A stretch of 64,000 nucleotides of DNA from Cytidiella melzeri. Its lineage: Eukaryota > Basidiomycota > Agaricomycetes > Polyporales > Irpicaceae. How positions within the stretch are numbered: the first letter of the stretch is position 1; each line of letters opens with the position of its first letter. Made by a program: the position numbers and the translations under genes. Of the stretch, positions 24,995 to 37,453 are shown piece after piece. The stretch spans positions 1 through 64,000 of the forward strand of contig JABYQR010000138.1 of assembly GCA_022592445.1 (NCBI GenBank). Reading direction: 5' to 3'. Below the pieces are notes generated by a model. It was not told the origin of the DNA. It made no database searches and saw only the letters and a list, made by a program, of their open reading frames with translations.

Positions 24995-27280
24995 ATGTTG
25001 TCCTTATACACAGCAGTCCTAGTTTTCGCACTGGTCAAAGGCGTCCTCTCCCAATCTGGTCCTTGGGGACAGTACGTGTCTTCTTTGCATCTATCGATCA
25101 CCAGTTGTTCAACCTGAGAAACGCCTAGGTGTGGGGGGATAGGCTGGACTGGAAGTACCACATGCACCAGCGGGTACGTTTCACGATCAAAATTCTGACC
25201 TGACTCACCTTGCGACATTACGATTGTAGCTGGACGTGTGTTTTCTCGAATGACTGGTACTCGCAGTGTTTAGCTTCGACGTCCTCCTCCTCAATCGCAA
25301 CGAGTGCATCGCACTCCACTTCGGCTTCTTCTTCTTCTGCACCGGCACACTCTACCTCAGCTTCATCTTCTGCGTCGTCAGCGTCGAGCACTCCTTCTTT
25401 GACAGGAATTGCCGCTTCTGCTCCTACCATAGGGCCGTCATTGCTAACGGGAAAATTGCCTGCACTTGGGTAAGCGCAACGTTATGAACAATCAAGTTGT
25501 CCGGTTACCTTACCGATCTCGTCACAGCTGGAACTCCTGGAATGCTTACGGATGCGGTAAGTTCTGCTTTGACAAAAGCAAAATCGACCGTGTGCGCTGC
25601 GATGGCTGACTCGCGATTATCAGACATCAACGAAACAAAAGTCCTCGACGCAGCTGAATTAATCGTGTCTCTTGGCCTGTACAAAGCAGGATATCAGTAT
25701 GTCAATATTGACGTCAGTATACGGCGACGTACAGAAGCTCGCACTGTCACTGATTTTGCGACGTATGTACAGGATTGTTGGCCATTGATGGCGCGCAACA
25801 CGACGACGAATCGTATCGTCCCCGACCCTACCAAATTCCCGAACGGAATTAGCGGCGTGGCTACAAAGGTACACGCACTGGGCCTAAAATTCGGTATCTA
25901 TAGGTGAGCCTTACTGTCCTATGTTCATGGGCCGCACGTTGACTCACCTCGCTGATAGCGATGCTGGAACGACAACCTGCGCCGGCTTCCCAGGCTCGTT
26001 AGGCAACGAGGCAACCGACGCTGCTACTTTCAGCGAATGGGGTGTTGATTGTAAGTGCCAATGAAGTGTGTTTCGTGTGCTTTCTTAACACCGAGATCCA
26101 GATCTGAAATACGGTCAGTGAACCACCAAAATTCACTCGTTGGCCACACCGCTCAATTGCTCACCAGATAATTGCGCTGTTCCGGCTAACTGGTCCGACA
26201 GCAGTGTTAGTCACAATACTGAATGTCATTGTGTCGTGCTTACCTGTATTCTCTACAGACCCCTCAAAACAACGACTGGTAGTCAGTAACCATCGTCAGA
26301 TCATGTATGCATTGCGCTCACAACTCCCTTAGCAATTCCAACTCTGCGATCCGGTACCGTCAAATGGGGTGAGTACAGTAAACAGGGCGAGGAAGCCTTC
26401 GCAGGTTACTAAAGGATATTTTCTAGCGCTGCTTTAGCTGGGCAGACTCAACCTATCCAGTTCAGCGTATGTATATGGGGAAACGCAGATGTCTTTGAAT
26501 GGGGTGCCAGAGTTGTAAGTCCAGGAACCACTGCATTCTATCTGAAGACTCACCACTCGTTCTTGCAAAAGGGACATTCCTGGAGAATCTCCGGAGATGT
26601 CAGCGCTGTCTGGAGTAGCATCACTAGCATCATCAGCACCAACGTAGCAAATTTAGGCTCGATAAATTTCTTTGGCCACAATGACATGTAGGTCTCCCTC
26701 TCGAAATTCCTAATCTGTGTTGTGTATGAGACTAACGCCGATTGGACAGGGACATGATGGAAATTGGCAATGGGGCACTCACGATTCAGGAACAAAGGTC
26801 CCACTTCGCTGCCTGGGTGTTCTTGAAGAGTCCTATACTGCTTGGAACAGACGTAAGTAGTCAGTGAATGTGATGTGGCTGAGCTGAACGAGCCGTGTCA
26901 CCAAATAGCTCAGTTTACTTGCGAGCGACCAAGTCGCTATCATCAGTAACGCAGAGCTGCTAGCGTTCCATCAAGATGCTACCATTGGGACACCAGCAAT
27001 GCCCTTCACGCCCAGTTCTGGGGCAGTTACCACGGACCCACCTGAATACTACAGTGGCGCTTCCTCCAAGGGTACACACGTCTTCATACTCAACACCGCT
27101 AGCGCCACTGCCACAAAGTCCTTCAACTTTGCAAACGTACCAGGCCTGTCCGGTAATGGAACTGGTTCCTATGTCGTTCACGACATGTGGGCAGGAGTGG
27201 ACATCGGAACATTCCAGGGCAGCTACACGACCAGTCTTGCCTCTCATGACAATGCCGCGCTGTTCATTAAGCCTGCGTAG
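24995..27280 (+). CDS. Secreted alpha-galactosidase, GH27 with N-terminal CBM1
   Basis: Fifteen exons (24995-25071, 25129-25173, 25230-25469, 25528-25556, 25624-25712, 25773-25903, 25959-26050, 26102-26113, 26168-26205, 26259-26281, 26333-26368, 26427-26514, 26572-26687, 26750-26852, 26909-27280) give 496 residues. A signal peptide (1 to about 19) precedes a family 1 cellulose-binding module (about 22-57: [13 protein letters not shown], then SNDWYSQCL). A Ser/Ala/Thr linker follows (about 58-110), then the GH27 barrel. The catalytic nucleophile is Asp239 in YLKYDNC and the acid/base is Asp309 in RISGD. The enzyme releases terminal alpha-galactose from galactomannan and related oligosaccharides outside the cell, and the CBM1 would tether it to cellulose. 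Exon 8 is only 12 nt. Confidence 0.93.
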
Positions 27281-27373
27281 AGCTGGAATAGCTCTGGCGG
27301 CATGGTCTCTACAAAATGACCAGAATAGTACATTTGCGGCGTAAAAATTCGGATGAATAGCAATGAAGATAAC

Positions 27374-29577
27374 TTAACGACAGATGTCCTTTAACTGCGT
27401 GATCCCGTGTTGCAGTTCATCGAGCTCCTCTTTCAAAGCTTCGATCTCGTCTTTTCTGTTCTCAGCCATATGGTGTAAAGTGTCGCATGCTGTTCTCGGG
27501 ATGACAGTGACTCGCTCATTGACCGTTCGACCCACAGTCACCTGGTGATAGATAGTGAGCAAAACATCGGACGTGAGCAGGATCGATCAACGAACCTTCA
27601 AGTCCCGCTCAAGCCCTTCACCGACTCTATCCCAATTGCGCCACCATCTCCGCTTCGCCTTCTCCCAAAGTCCCACCATCCACCTTATCCCAAGAGCAGC
27701 CACCAGCATCCCCACACCCGCAGCTGTCTCTGTCTCCATGCCAGTTCCAACCAATCCGCCGAGTACCCCAAGATGCTCCGCCCAGCCTGCCCATGCGAGA
27801 CCGAGACCACCCATCACACTGCTCCCTGTACCCAGGGCGACACGTTGTGCTGTAGAATGCAGAACCTGAAGCGGGTATTCCAATTGAGCCTTCCGCTGGT
27901 GTATTGGCGATGTCAAGGAGTTAGGTCGTAGGAAGTATGACGACGATGCCTGCAGTTGAGACAGCTTGTTCCCAAGGACAGGTGAGTAAAATGAAGAGGG
28001 AGGGGTATATCGTGACAGCAAAGACAGGGCAGATTCCGCCAGAGACTTTTGCGACGAGGCCAATCTGCCAGCGTGGTAGATGAGCTAGAAAACATCATCA
28101 ATAGGTCGACAAATATATTTTCCCACGTACGCACCCTGACTTCGAGTTCCTTGCACCACGCCTTGTCCACCGCCGTTCTGACAATCTCTCCCACATCGTC
28201 AACACGCGTCACGGCTCTCCACCATGTTAGAGAATCCATGATAGCCATGACCTCTTTTTTCGCGCTGACTACAGCTTCTGTCACAACTTTGCTGTTTTCC
28301 GCCCCCAACACCTCCGGGCCCACCCTGACTTCCAGTTCAGCTAACTCATCGCGTAGCTTGGAAATATCGAGTGTAGCTTCTCCTAATTCCTTCTCCGCAT
28401 TCTGGAGAACCCGACGACATGCATCCAGAGAAGCCTGTATCTGTTCACGCGCTGTGACCTCGTTGAGACCAACGGCATGCGGCCGCGAAGCAATTGAAAG
28501 CTTTTCTGCTATGATCCTCGACAAGTCTGACACCCTGGACCCGGTGTAATCATCTTGATATCGCTGAACGGCCAGGGAAGACCCAGCGTCCAAACTCAAC
28601 GTCCGAATGGCACTAATGGCACGCGCGGGATCGACTAAGACCGTCGTTAAAGACTGGGGCAATTGTTTCCTGATTTGTTTCCAGGTCCCTAGAGGCACGT
28701 TTGGGGAGGTGACGAAAGCTAGGATCGCGTTTGCATGGCCGAGAGGAATGGCGGGGTCTGAAAGTATGTCGTTCATGGGAGTAGTTAGCGGATTGCAAAC
28801 GATGATAGGGATGTCGGCAGCAAACAGATCGACCATGCCCGCTGTTGCTCGTGGTCTAAGCTCTTGTACCTCCACGGGGACGGCGAATTGCTGAAGCCAA
28901 GTGGCAGGAATGTGTAATGTGCTAGGGTCTTCTGGAGGGGAATGCGCATAGCTCAAAGCTCGGTCAGCATCTGCACTTTGACGACGTGAAAGGAATTCAC
29001 TATACCTGATGGTCAGACTTGACTTTCCCGCATTTGCCTTCCATCGATTCCGCAACGCCTGATTCTGCGAGGTTGAGACAAATGGCTCTTCTAACAGCGC
29101 CGTGACAAGGTCCGTAGCTCCAGAGTACTCATCATAACTGTACACTGAGCAGCAAGGCCATGAGCTGCAGTAGATTCGTCCGGGACAATCGTGCTTACCA
29201 GCGACGCGTGCTGTCTTTGCAGTGGGCGTGTTCAAGCTATCATAGGTCTGTTTTAACACGGCTTGCCAGAACTTCAAGGACGTCGTTTTGGACGGGTCGT
29301 CGTCCGGTGAGAGTACCCGCGGAAGAAAATCCTCTGCCTTGTGCAAAACCGTCCTGACTGAAGGCCGATCCGTTTGTGGTGGGGCTTGTGCACGTCGAGC
29401 TATGGCGGCGGAGGCATACTTGCGTCCAAAGATTTTTCTGGCCCTCGCCGACGCAGTAGTCGCGTGTGGGTGTGGGCTATGAGGAACAAGGAGGGTCGCA
29501 AGAGAGGACCTGAGCTTGGTGGGCCGACATGTTGGCATGGAGGATGCAGTCAAGCTCGTGCTGTAAGCGCCGAGCAT
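27374..29577 (-). CDS. Mmc1-like mitochondrial membrane protein (dynamin-related, fungal)
   Basis: Four exons (29199-29577, 28135-29144, 27596-28084, 27374-27541) give 681 residues. The N-terminus is Ser/Thr/Arg-rich without acidic residues, consistent with a mitochondrial presequence. The central part has alternating beta and helix segments (IPIIVCNPLTTPMNDIL, LAFVTSPNVPLGTW) resembling a degenerate GTPase-type core. A long coiled coil follows (about 375-460). Two hydrophobic helices (VMGGLGLAWAGWAEHLG and VGMLVAALGIRWMVGLW) are followed by a C-terminal helix with TACD and alternating charges. This order and the C-terminal block match my memory of fungal Mmc1. The family name should be confirmed by profile search. 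The nearest downstream gene on the other strand is the alpha-galactosidase. Confidence 0.7.
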
Positions 29578-29715
29578 GCGGTCACTGTCCGACACACACA
29601 GATATGTTCTATTAAGTCAAAAATACATGGTATTAGGTGGTATATCTAACAGTATGTTGAGACCGTCCGTGGTTGCATGTGGAATGATTGAGTTTTCGAA
29701 AGACATGAGGCGGTG

Positions 29716-30637
29716 CTAAGTAGACGGTGACCTCTTAGTGTGACCCTGGTGGGTAGTGTCCTCGGCTTCATCTTCACTGTCGCCGCCGAGGTCGAACAGC
29801 TCCTCTCCTTCATCCCAGACATCCGCTAGCCGGGAAGTGGGCATCGTTTTAATGTGAGCAGAGGTAGCATGGCTGGTGTCAGGACGGGTCGGCAAGAGTT
29901 GCAGACCAGCTTCCAAGTCTTCTTCTTCATCCGAAGACATGCCGTCCTCTGGGTTGAGCGGTTGATAAAGACGGGATATCTGACGCAGACGATATCAGCC
30001 GATGATGCGACGTTATACATCAAGTCACTCACCTCTCTTCTGTGGCGGTAGTGTCGCTCAAGGTGATACGCAAGGTAAAGTCCCAACGAAGACCCCAAAA
30101 TATTGGCCTGTAAGATGAGATCAGCTGGAGAACGTTGCTGTATGTCATTGAAACCTACAACTACGTCGCCGACTTGGAATTCCTTGTACTGACAACATGG
30201 AGGATGGAATGAGAATTCGATTAGCAGTTATTGTGACATCACTCACAGGTAACAAGGACTGCACGACTTCGCTCAAGATTCCACCGAATAAGAAACAAAC
30301 AACTCCGGTGAAGATGATCGGCGAGTATCTCCAGAACCAAATCCTTCTTGCAGCTCTGGAATGGCATAAAAGTGAGCTTGGGTCTGACTAACTAAGCTAA
30401 GGAGCTTACTCTTCTACGTCAAAGATGAAGTAGAATATGCCTGTCGCAAGCATGAGACATATGAAATGCAAAAGCTTGTCGTTGATTGGCAACGCGTGAG
30501 CAAAATTTGTGAAGCCTAGAAAGGCCAGCATGATCATGACGAGGGAGGTGAATAACACAAACCACTGTAGAAAATCCTATAAGTTTCTACCACCTCCAAG
30601 AAGCGGTCGTGCTTACTGGGCGAAGGCGCAAAGGCAT
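29716..30637 (-). CDS. VanZ-like integral membrane protein
   Basis: Six exons (30617-30637, 30410-30564, 30247-30355, 30159-30188, 30033-30107, 29716-29979) give 217 residues. Four hydrophobic helices are visible (VLFTSLVMIMLAFLGFTNF, LLHFICLMLATGIFYFIFD, IIFTGVVCFLFGGILSEVVQ, ANILGSSLGLYLAYHLE). The VanZ-type signatures PINDKLLHF and QVGDVVANILG are conserved. The C-terminal about 85 residues are acidic and probably cytosolic (EEEDLEAGLQLL). Bacterial VanZ confers teicoplanin tolerance by an unclear route; the fungal role is unknown. The first exon is only 21 nt and the fourth 30 nt. Confidence 0.87.
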
Positions 30638-31018
30638 GTCATGTATTGGAATCTGAAAGTGATGTGAACGCATTACAGACTTGGTCAATTTTCGAGTATA
30701 TCTCTTCACTGCTCCGTTTGCCCTAGTCCATTTCGACTCGGTCCCAGTGGGTAGCTGTGGCATTCTGCAGCGTTCGCCGTTCGGTGAAATGGGCAGGGCA
30801 GACGTTCAAGGGTGTGGAGACATATACGCCTCGGGGGTTTCAAGCAGGATGTGCTTCACCTAGTGATTTTAGTGGTCGTGGTCGAGGTCGCGGTCGTAGT
30901 GAAAGTGTTGGTTGCTGCACTCCGTGGTTCGGCGGACGTCGACGCGATGCCGAGCGGGCCGCCTCCGAATGCTTTAAATTGGTAACACCTCTTGTCTTCG
31001 CCCACCATCGCAGACTGC
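30638..31018. other. Divergent promoter region between the VanZ-like and RraA-like genes
   Basis: No gene is supported. The stretch 30870-30905 is a short (GGTCGN)n-like run on the + strand. Both flanking genes start outward from here. Confidence 0.4.
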
Positions 31019-31819
31019 ATGCAACGAGCAGTACAACGACTTCAACCCCTTGTGCAAGCCATGTCTCTCGTCAGCCCGTCATCCAGTCTCTCTAAATTCT
31101 CTACTTGCGAGATCTCCGACGCCCTCCTCAAGCTTGGTGTCCCGCACGGCGGTCACATTCCTGACATTCACATGTTTTCCCCCTCGGCGACTGGCTCTGG
31201 CGAAACTCGTATTTGCGGACCAGCATATACTGTGCAGATGGTTCTGGGGTCAGACACGTCTGCCCCAAAGCTAACCGCGCACTTCGTTGACACTACGCCT
31301 CCCGGATCGGTTGTGGTTGTCGCAGCCCCTCCTCGTTCAGTACTCTCATCCTTTCCGCCGCCTGATATTCGCTGAAATCCAATTCATCTTACCACCTCAG
31401 AGGTGAAGAACGCCGTCTGGGGCGGGCTCATGACCGCAGGTGCGCAACGACGAGGGGCACTTGGCGTTATAATATCTGGTCGATGCAGAGACCTCTCGGA
31501 ACACCGATCGGCCAATTTCCCTGTTTTCGCTAGAGGCTATTCTACGCTAGGGCAGTCACCTTTCACACGCCCATCTGCAGTGAATGTCCCAGTGTCTATC
31601 GCGCCTGAGGGTGTAGCGGGTGCCTTTCCCAAGGCAGTCGTGAATCCTGGTGATTTGATTTTGGCAGACGAAGACGGCGTTGTCTTTGTACCGCCTACAC
31701 TCGTTGACAAGGTGCTGGAGCTGGCGGAGAAGGGACGAGCCATTGACGCGAAGTGCATGGAGGATATACGAGCTGGATGCTCTGTTCAGGAAGCATTCAA
31801 GAGGCACAGGGGAAGGTAA
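31019..31819 (+). CDS. RraA-like / 4-hydroxy-4-methyl-2-oxoglutarate aldolase-type protein
   Basis: Two exons (31019-31334, 31401-31819) give 244 residues; the ATG at 31061 is an alternative start giving 230. The fold is the swivelling beta/alpha/beta domain of RraA. Family signatures are CEISDALLKLGV near the N-terminus, CGPAYTVQ, the loop GGLMTAGAQRRGALGVIISG and GRCRDL, and DLILADEDGVVFVP. In class II aldolases of this family, the G-x-R-D block binds metal and pyruvate-type ligands. Here the usual Asp before the GR is Ser (IISG rather than IIDG). Whether it is an aldolase or only a structural homologue cannot be told. The donor (GTTCAG) is non-typical. Confidence 0.86.
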
Positions 31820-32232
31820 ATAATGCGTATACTATGACAAAGACTTGGATCAGGATGTATCAAAGGATAAGAGCCTTTCGCTATGCATTGTATGTGTCGT
31901 TTTGCTGGTACTTCACAATTCTAGAATGTTTCCTCCAGACGTATTGTACTTCAGCCCTCTAGTCAGTTTCGGAGATCGCGTGGCCAGTGCCACTCACGCT
32001 AAAAGCCAGGACGTCAATAATTCAAACGCGACTAGGAAATTGAACGTGGAATCAGATATAGAACCTACAACAAACAATATGTGAAGTTATAATTATGACA
32101 GATAAACAATCTACAGGTCCAGGATAACAATAACGATTGTGAAGGAGACAATATGGTCGACCAAAGCCCTGGACGGCACAAGATGCCCTAAACCAAATAA
32201 CGAGTCGCGACGGGTGCCGAGGACAGACCCCA
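31820..32232. other. Convergent 3' region between the RraA-like gene and GSH1
   Basis: AT-rich sequence with no gene seen; it holds the two 3' untranslated regions. Confidence 0.4.
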
Positions 32233-35033
32233 TTAAGATGATTGATAGTTGGCTCTAGACGCAGTATAGGCAGAGGGGAGGAGCTCCGGTGCTGGTCGAA
32301 GGCCGCGTTCGCTAACGATCCCGTAAATTTCGTGCGATGCATGTTTGTCACGAATCAAAAGACTCACATTTCATCGATAGCTACAAACAGATCATAATTA
32401 ATCTCCTCGCTCACGACTGAATCGAACTTATACGCAGGGTGAGACCGCACGAAGTTCCGTATCCATGTAGCAGGAGTTACGAGCGTGCCTAGAAGAATGG
32501 GAAAAATCAGCCAGGAGGGGATTGGAGGGCTCTGTGATACGACTCACCGTTAGAACGCTGTTCAATGAGGTCAAGGTACTCGTTGATCCTGGTGAGTTCC
32601 GACATTTCGACATCGAGGGTCTCCAAGTACGATCGCACAAGGCTGAGCAATCCTAGGAAATCCTCGCCCTTGACACCCAACATGAGACCTCCCACATGAT
32701 TCTTGTGCACGGCTTGATAAGAAGCTCACCTTGCCGTTGAAGAGCTCGGTCATAGTGAATTCTTCGTACTCCTCCTCGATGATACCAAACACACTACTGT
32801 CCTCTGGCTTTGGGACTTCCCCGAAACAATTCTCAAGTTTCCTGGGTTTCCGCGGAATAACACCGTTTGCGCCGTTAGGCTCAGTCGGGGAACTCAAACC
32901 GGAAGAATGAGGCGAGGACAATGGTGTGGAAAGGGGAGAGGGTACACCGGCAGGGAATACGTCCTTGCGGAAGTAGAACTTCTGTGCTCGAGAAGCGTCC
33001 CGTAGCTGAGCGCGTCTCATGTTCTCGTCCACCTTGAGGCCCTGATGAGATACGCTTTTGATAGCCATTGAGCAGAGCAGCGTACCTTCGAAATGGGAAT
33101 ATAAAAGTTGAGACTGTAGTGAAGGATTGCTCGGGAAACGAGGACGATGAAGACGGCGAAAGCCGCATTCTCGAAGTCCGTCGGCTGTACTTCCATTGGC
33201 CGAAACTCTACTCTCCAACCTATCGGTGACCCAGCTGGAGGTGGCTTGAACCGCACTGTCTGCCAGTTGGTTGATTGTATGTTCTGCCAGACAATGGGAT
33301 CGTGAGTTTAACTGCCGTGGTAAGTATGATGCGATGAGCTCACTTCGAAGTGGTCGGTGCTTGTGGTATCATCCTGATCAATAAGCTCGGAAAAGATAAC
33401 CAACGGATCGCGAATGAAGAGATGAGCGAAATGTTGTGCAAGCGGAGCGTCGATGCCTGGACATTCGGTCAACATCTGCCAGAAAGAAAAAGCGCGTCAC
33501 ATTCACATACCGTGGTTTTTTAGCCGATCGAATACTGCGGCATCGTAAGGAGCGTAGATGTCGTTATACTCCGGGCGGTTCATCCAGTTCTCCGAAATGT
33601 ATAAGCTTACACTTTCATATCGTGACTTCGGTATGCGAAACCGATTCTCCTTCAGCGGCTACACCAGAGAGGACCTGAGCGTGAGAAGATTCTGCAAAAC
33701 ATAGAAGACTCACCTTCAGACCTCTTTCCTCTTCCGTGCGATCGTCGACGCTGGCGGCCACCACATCCCATCTGGCGTCCACGTCAGCTACATATCCTCG
33801 CCAAAGCGGGCTTGCAGCAGTAAGTGCTAGCTGTAATGATACGTCCTCAATCTTGGTACAACTCAATGTCGACGAAGGATCAGACATACCAAAACAGGAG
33901 CCAAAGGGACGAATGCGTCGTATAGTCTTCGTGCTTCCTTCACGCTGCAAGCCTGGAACGTAAGCTGCAAGCAACTGCAGCCCATGCCGAATCCCATGGC
34001 ATCCATGTAGATGTGGTCTATGAGCGCGGCTCCCTGCCTTGCTTCTAGAACACCAAACAAGGTTAAGCCTGTTACTGTGCTGAGAATTTTACGCTGCTCA
34101 CCTGAGTCTTCTGGATGGATATTGCGCTGCCATGGGATTGTGGGATCCACAAATGGTCTAGGGGTATTCTGGTCAACGAATAAGGGGAGGTTGATGGCGA
34201 CCTTCGAACCCTTTCTTCTCCGGATATTCGCCGTCAGCGTTCTGAAAAATTTACCGCGTTAGTCTACGCAACGCTGGCCGTGAGAGCAGTACCGACGGGA
34301 AACGCGCGTGAGGGTTGGTAATCTCTTCCGGGAGGAACAGACTGTGGCTGGAGGTCGCATCTGATGGGTCGAAGTGAGGCTCTGTGAATACCCCAGGTAC
34401 TCCCAAGCGAGGGAACGAAGTAAGTGTGATAGGCAATTCGTTCGGCTTGAGATGCTGGCGAGCAATATGACGACTGGGCAAAGGAGCGCGTTAGCTATGT
34501 CGCGACGATCGCGAGTGACTTCCATACCGCGTTCGCATGTTTGATTCAACACATAGTAGATCGCTCAAGCTTCCCGTGTATGGCGAACCTGGGGTAGACT
34601 CAAGCATAAAGCGTCCATACTCTGGATGGTACGTCGGCACGGATTGGCTGCGTGATGAATATCGGATGAGGTATGCGCAGTAGTAGCAGAGATGGGAGCG
34701 CACTTGTCACAGCCACAAGCTATATCATCCACAATCTTCGCCAATTTCGCGAGAATTTCAGACTGACGTAGGGACAGTTTCGCATTCCGCTCCGCGTTGT
34801 CAAAGGCAACGACCATATACTCGATCTAAATGGACGGGACGCTATATATCGACGAGGGGCCAACGCAAACAGAAAAGACGTACCTCATCTCCCCAGAGCA
34901 ACTCATCGCCGCATCTGTCTTTGAGCTTATCCCATATGTGTAAGAACTGCGTTATCCCGTGCTCCCTGACGTGGTCCGAATACTTCTTTGCGTCATTCCA
35001 GGCGAGGGGAGTACCGAGAGACAGAAGACCCAT
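32233..35033 (-). CDS. GSH1: Glutamate-cysteine ligase catalytic subunit
   Basis: Fourteen exons (34884-35033, 34704-34825, 34528-34647, 34297-34473, 34102-34241, 33890-34044, 33714-33830, 33511-33658, 33344-33456, 33086-33283, 32730-33032, 32548-32668, 32368-32488, 32233-32311) give 687 residues, the usual fungal length. It joins glutamate and cysteine with ATP, the first and rate-limiting step of glutathione synthesis in the cytosol. Signatures include [57 protein letters not shown] and [19 protein letters not shown]. The fourth intron must use a GTCGGT donor (34296) to give the conserved RFPTLTANIR junction. A Pro/Ser-rich loop (about residues 505-530) is a fungal insertion. The promoter lies in 35034-35713. 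Confidence 0.95.
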
Positions 35034-35713
35034 GATTAGTGATGACTGACGCGGTTTGAGGTTGAAGTCGTTGTTAGACAAATATGGTGTGTGCTTGAGG
35101 GGGGGCTGACAAATGCTGCGACTCGGACTTACTAGTCAGCCGGCCACTTTTTATAACGCGGGTGGTGGTGGTGGTGGTGGTGGAAGAGAGAATAGACGAA
35201 TTGAGATACCGGTCTCTTACATGTGGATAACACTAACATCATCGAAAATTACTCACACTCCCTGTATCTCTCGGGCGCCTGATCAGATCTCCCCCGATCA
35301 GGTTTATTTACTGTTACAGGGAATTCGGTCAGTGCTGCTCATGGATTGCACTGGTCACTCACAAATGCATGACCTGTAGACATAATGGCGAAATCTTGCG
35401 AGGGCTGCCGTCAGTTCGAGAGCAAGGCAATTACCATGCTGCGTGCGAACGCCGTAGAGCCGCACGAGGTGCATAGGCCTACGCACTCACGGATCACTGG
35501 CAATGAGTTCCGACTCGATATCCTGGATGCAAAGCGAAGTACAGTTATAGTACCTACAGCCACAAGTATATGAAAGCGTGATCCGCGTATCCAAGGAACT
35601 TGCTCCTCGCCTGAAAACAGAGAAGATCATCGAAAGCTACGCTCAGGCGTCACAGTCGCAGTACTCATCGCCGGCTTCATGATTGAGGCGATATAGCGTG
35701 AATGCGGTAGTGA
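35034..35713. other. GSH1 promoter and ATG6 3' region, with (GGT)n microsatellite
   Basis: No gene is supported. A run of GGT triplets occupies 35160-35182, about 130 bp upstream of the GSH1 start codon, with AT-rich sequence beyond it. Confidence 0.5.
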
Positions 35714-37453
35714 TCACCCATTGCTGCCGCTCGTGGTCCACTTGAGCAGTATTTTGAGGGCAAGGAGGACGTGTCGCAACGCACGAGTCCATACCTCTTC
35801 CTGGCTGAACTGCAGCTTCACGGAGGCTTCACCGATCTTGTCTTTGATGATCCTTTCATAACAGTGGCGCTAAGCAATAGATTCATACACGCACTAAAGT
35901 AGCAACAACTGACTGGTGAGGAAATTCCAGATGCGGGTCCTGCGACTTCACGTAATCGACCAATTGCTTGAGACAGTCAAGGAACGCGACCATGGCAAAG
36001 TCGAAGCGCCGATTATGAAGCAGCCGACCAAGATGTAGGTCACCAGAGCCATATAGTTCATAAGTCGCTTTGTCTGCTGCTGTTGTCCGTTCTATGCGTG
36101 AAAACGAGCCCATGGGTATCAGACGATACCTAATGAGCTGTCAGCTCCGATTTGTCACGGTTAGACGGATATCCGGACTTGCCCTTCAAATGTGTAGTCT
36201 AATTTCCTGGCGATAGTGTACAACAGCAGTAAGGTCTGGCCCCAGGCAGCATTAATCTCAGCCCATTCAACCTATGGCAATGTTAGATAAACACGTTAAT
36301 CAAACATTTGGACGAGACGTACAGGAACGCTAGGCACCCTTCCTAACCTCAGACCATTGATAGTTCCAAAGACGCCATCATGACCGATGCAGAAGGCGTC
36401 ATTATACACATTGGTGCGCTCAAGCTGCTCCAATGTGGTAGAATCAGCAGCATAAGCGGCACGAAGAGAAGCCAGCTGAGCCTCTTGCTCGGCAGACCGC
36501 AGTAAATGAGCGTTATGCGCTCGCCAGAATCTGAATGCTCTGCGTCAGAGCTGAACCGCCGCTAGTATGAATTGTGCAAACATACTCAGCTTCCTCTTCT
36601 TCCAATGCCTTTTCTTCCAGCTCAAGCGCATGCAGCTCTTCTTGCAGCTGCGCATGCTCCTTCTCGGCGGCTTTAAGTTGCTCAACCGCGATGTGCTCTT
36701 CCTCTTTCAGCTTTTCAATCTTGATATCGACCTCACCTTTACTGGGGCCGTCCCTCTCTCGCTCTTTCTCTTTCCTGACTTCCTTCTCAAATGCAATATA
36801 ACCGTCTCTTGTTTTCTTTGTTTCCTCAAGCTGGCGTGTCAGCTCTCCAAGTAGGTTGTCTGTGCATTCAGCACACAGCGGGTGATCGAGATCTGTACGA
36901 CTGGAAAGTAGATTGAAGAGACGCGACGTCGATCGGAGATGATGGGAGAGGGGTGAAGGGTTCGGCTGACTGGCTTCTGGTGGTGAGGGAGGCCGCGCAG
37001 GCTGGTTATTTCGCCGAGATTTCGTACTCGCAGCGTATTTGTTGGGTGAAGAGGAAGAACTCCCGGGTGAAGGTAACCCACCGTAGCTAGAATCTTGGAG
37101 CAGCACAAAGGACTCATAAGGCAGAATGGGCGTAGGCTGGCCATGTATAGCTTTCGCGGGAGGTCTGGAAGACAATGGCGATGGCGAGAAAGGATCGCTT
37201 CGTGCTGAACGCTGCCATGCAGTCTTCACCGAGGTAGGGGAGGGAAGTTGGGCAAGCTTCTCTGATCGCAGTGTGTTGCGGGACTGCACTGATTGAGCAG
37301 ACGGTAATGAGGATGCAATCATGTCATATGCTGACGGTGAGAGGTCTTCAAGAGACGCATCGAGCTGCAGGATCGACGTCAGAAGATCAGCATGCAGTAT
37401 AGAAACACAATGACCTGGAGAGGATGCTTGCACTGGTGGCAAACATAACTCAT
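35714..37453 (-). CDS. ATG6: Autophagy protein Atg6 / Beclin-1
   Basis: Six exons (37415-37453, 36586-37364, 36323-36530, 36183-36271, 35914-36129, 35714-35852) give 489 residues. Atg6 is a subunit of the class III PI3-kinase (Vps34) complexes in autophagy and vacuolar sorting. The N-terminus carries the CxxC motif (Cys5/Cys8 in [11 protein letters not shown]) and the [16 protein letters not shown] block. A Ser/Pro-rich disordered region follows. The coiled coil (about 185-290) starts at [19 protein letters not shown]. The evolutionarily conserved C-terminal domain includes [23 protein letters not shown] and [17 protein letters not shown]. The intron 36130-36182 is GC-AG. The last junction (35853-35913) was chosen because it restores FPHQIIKDKIG; an upstream AG would frameshift. 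Confidence 0.95.
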
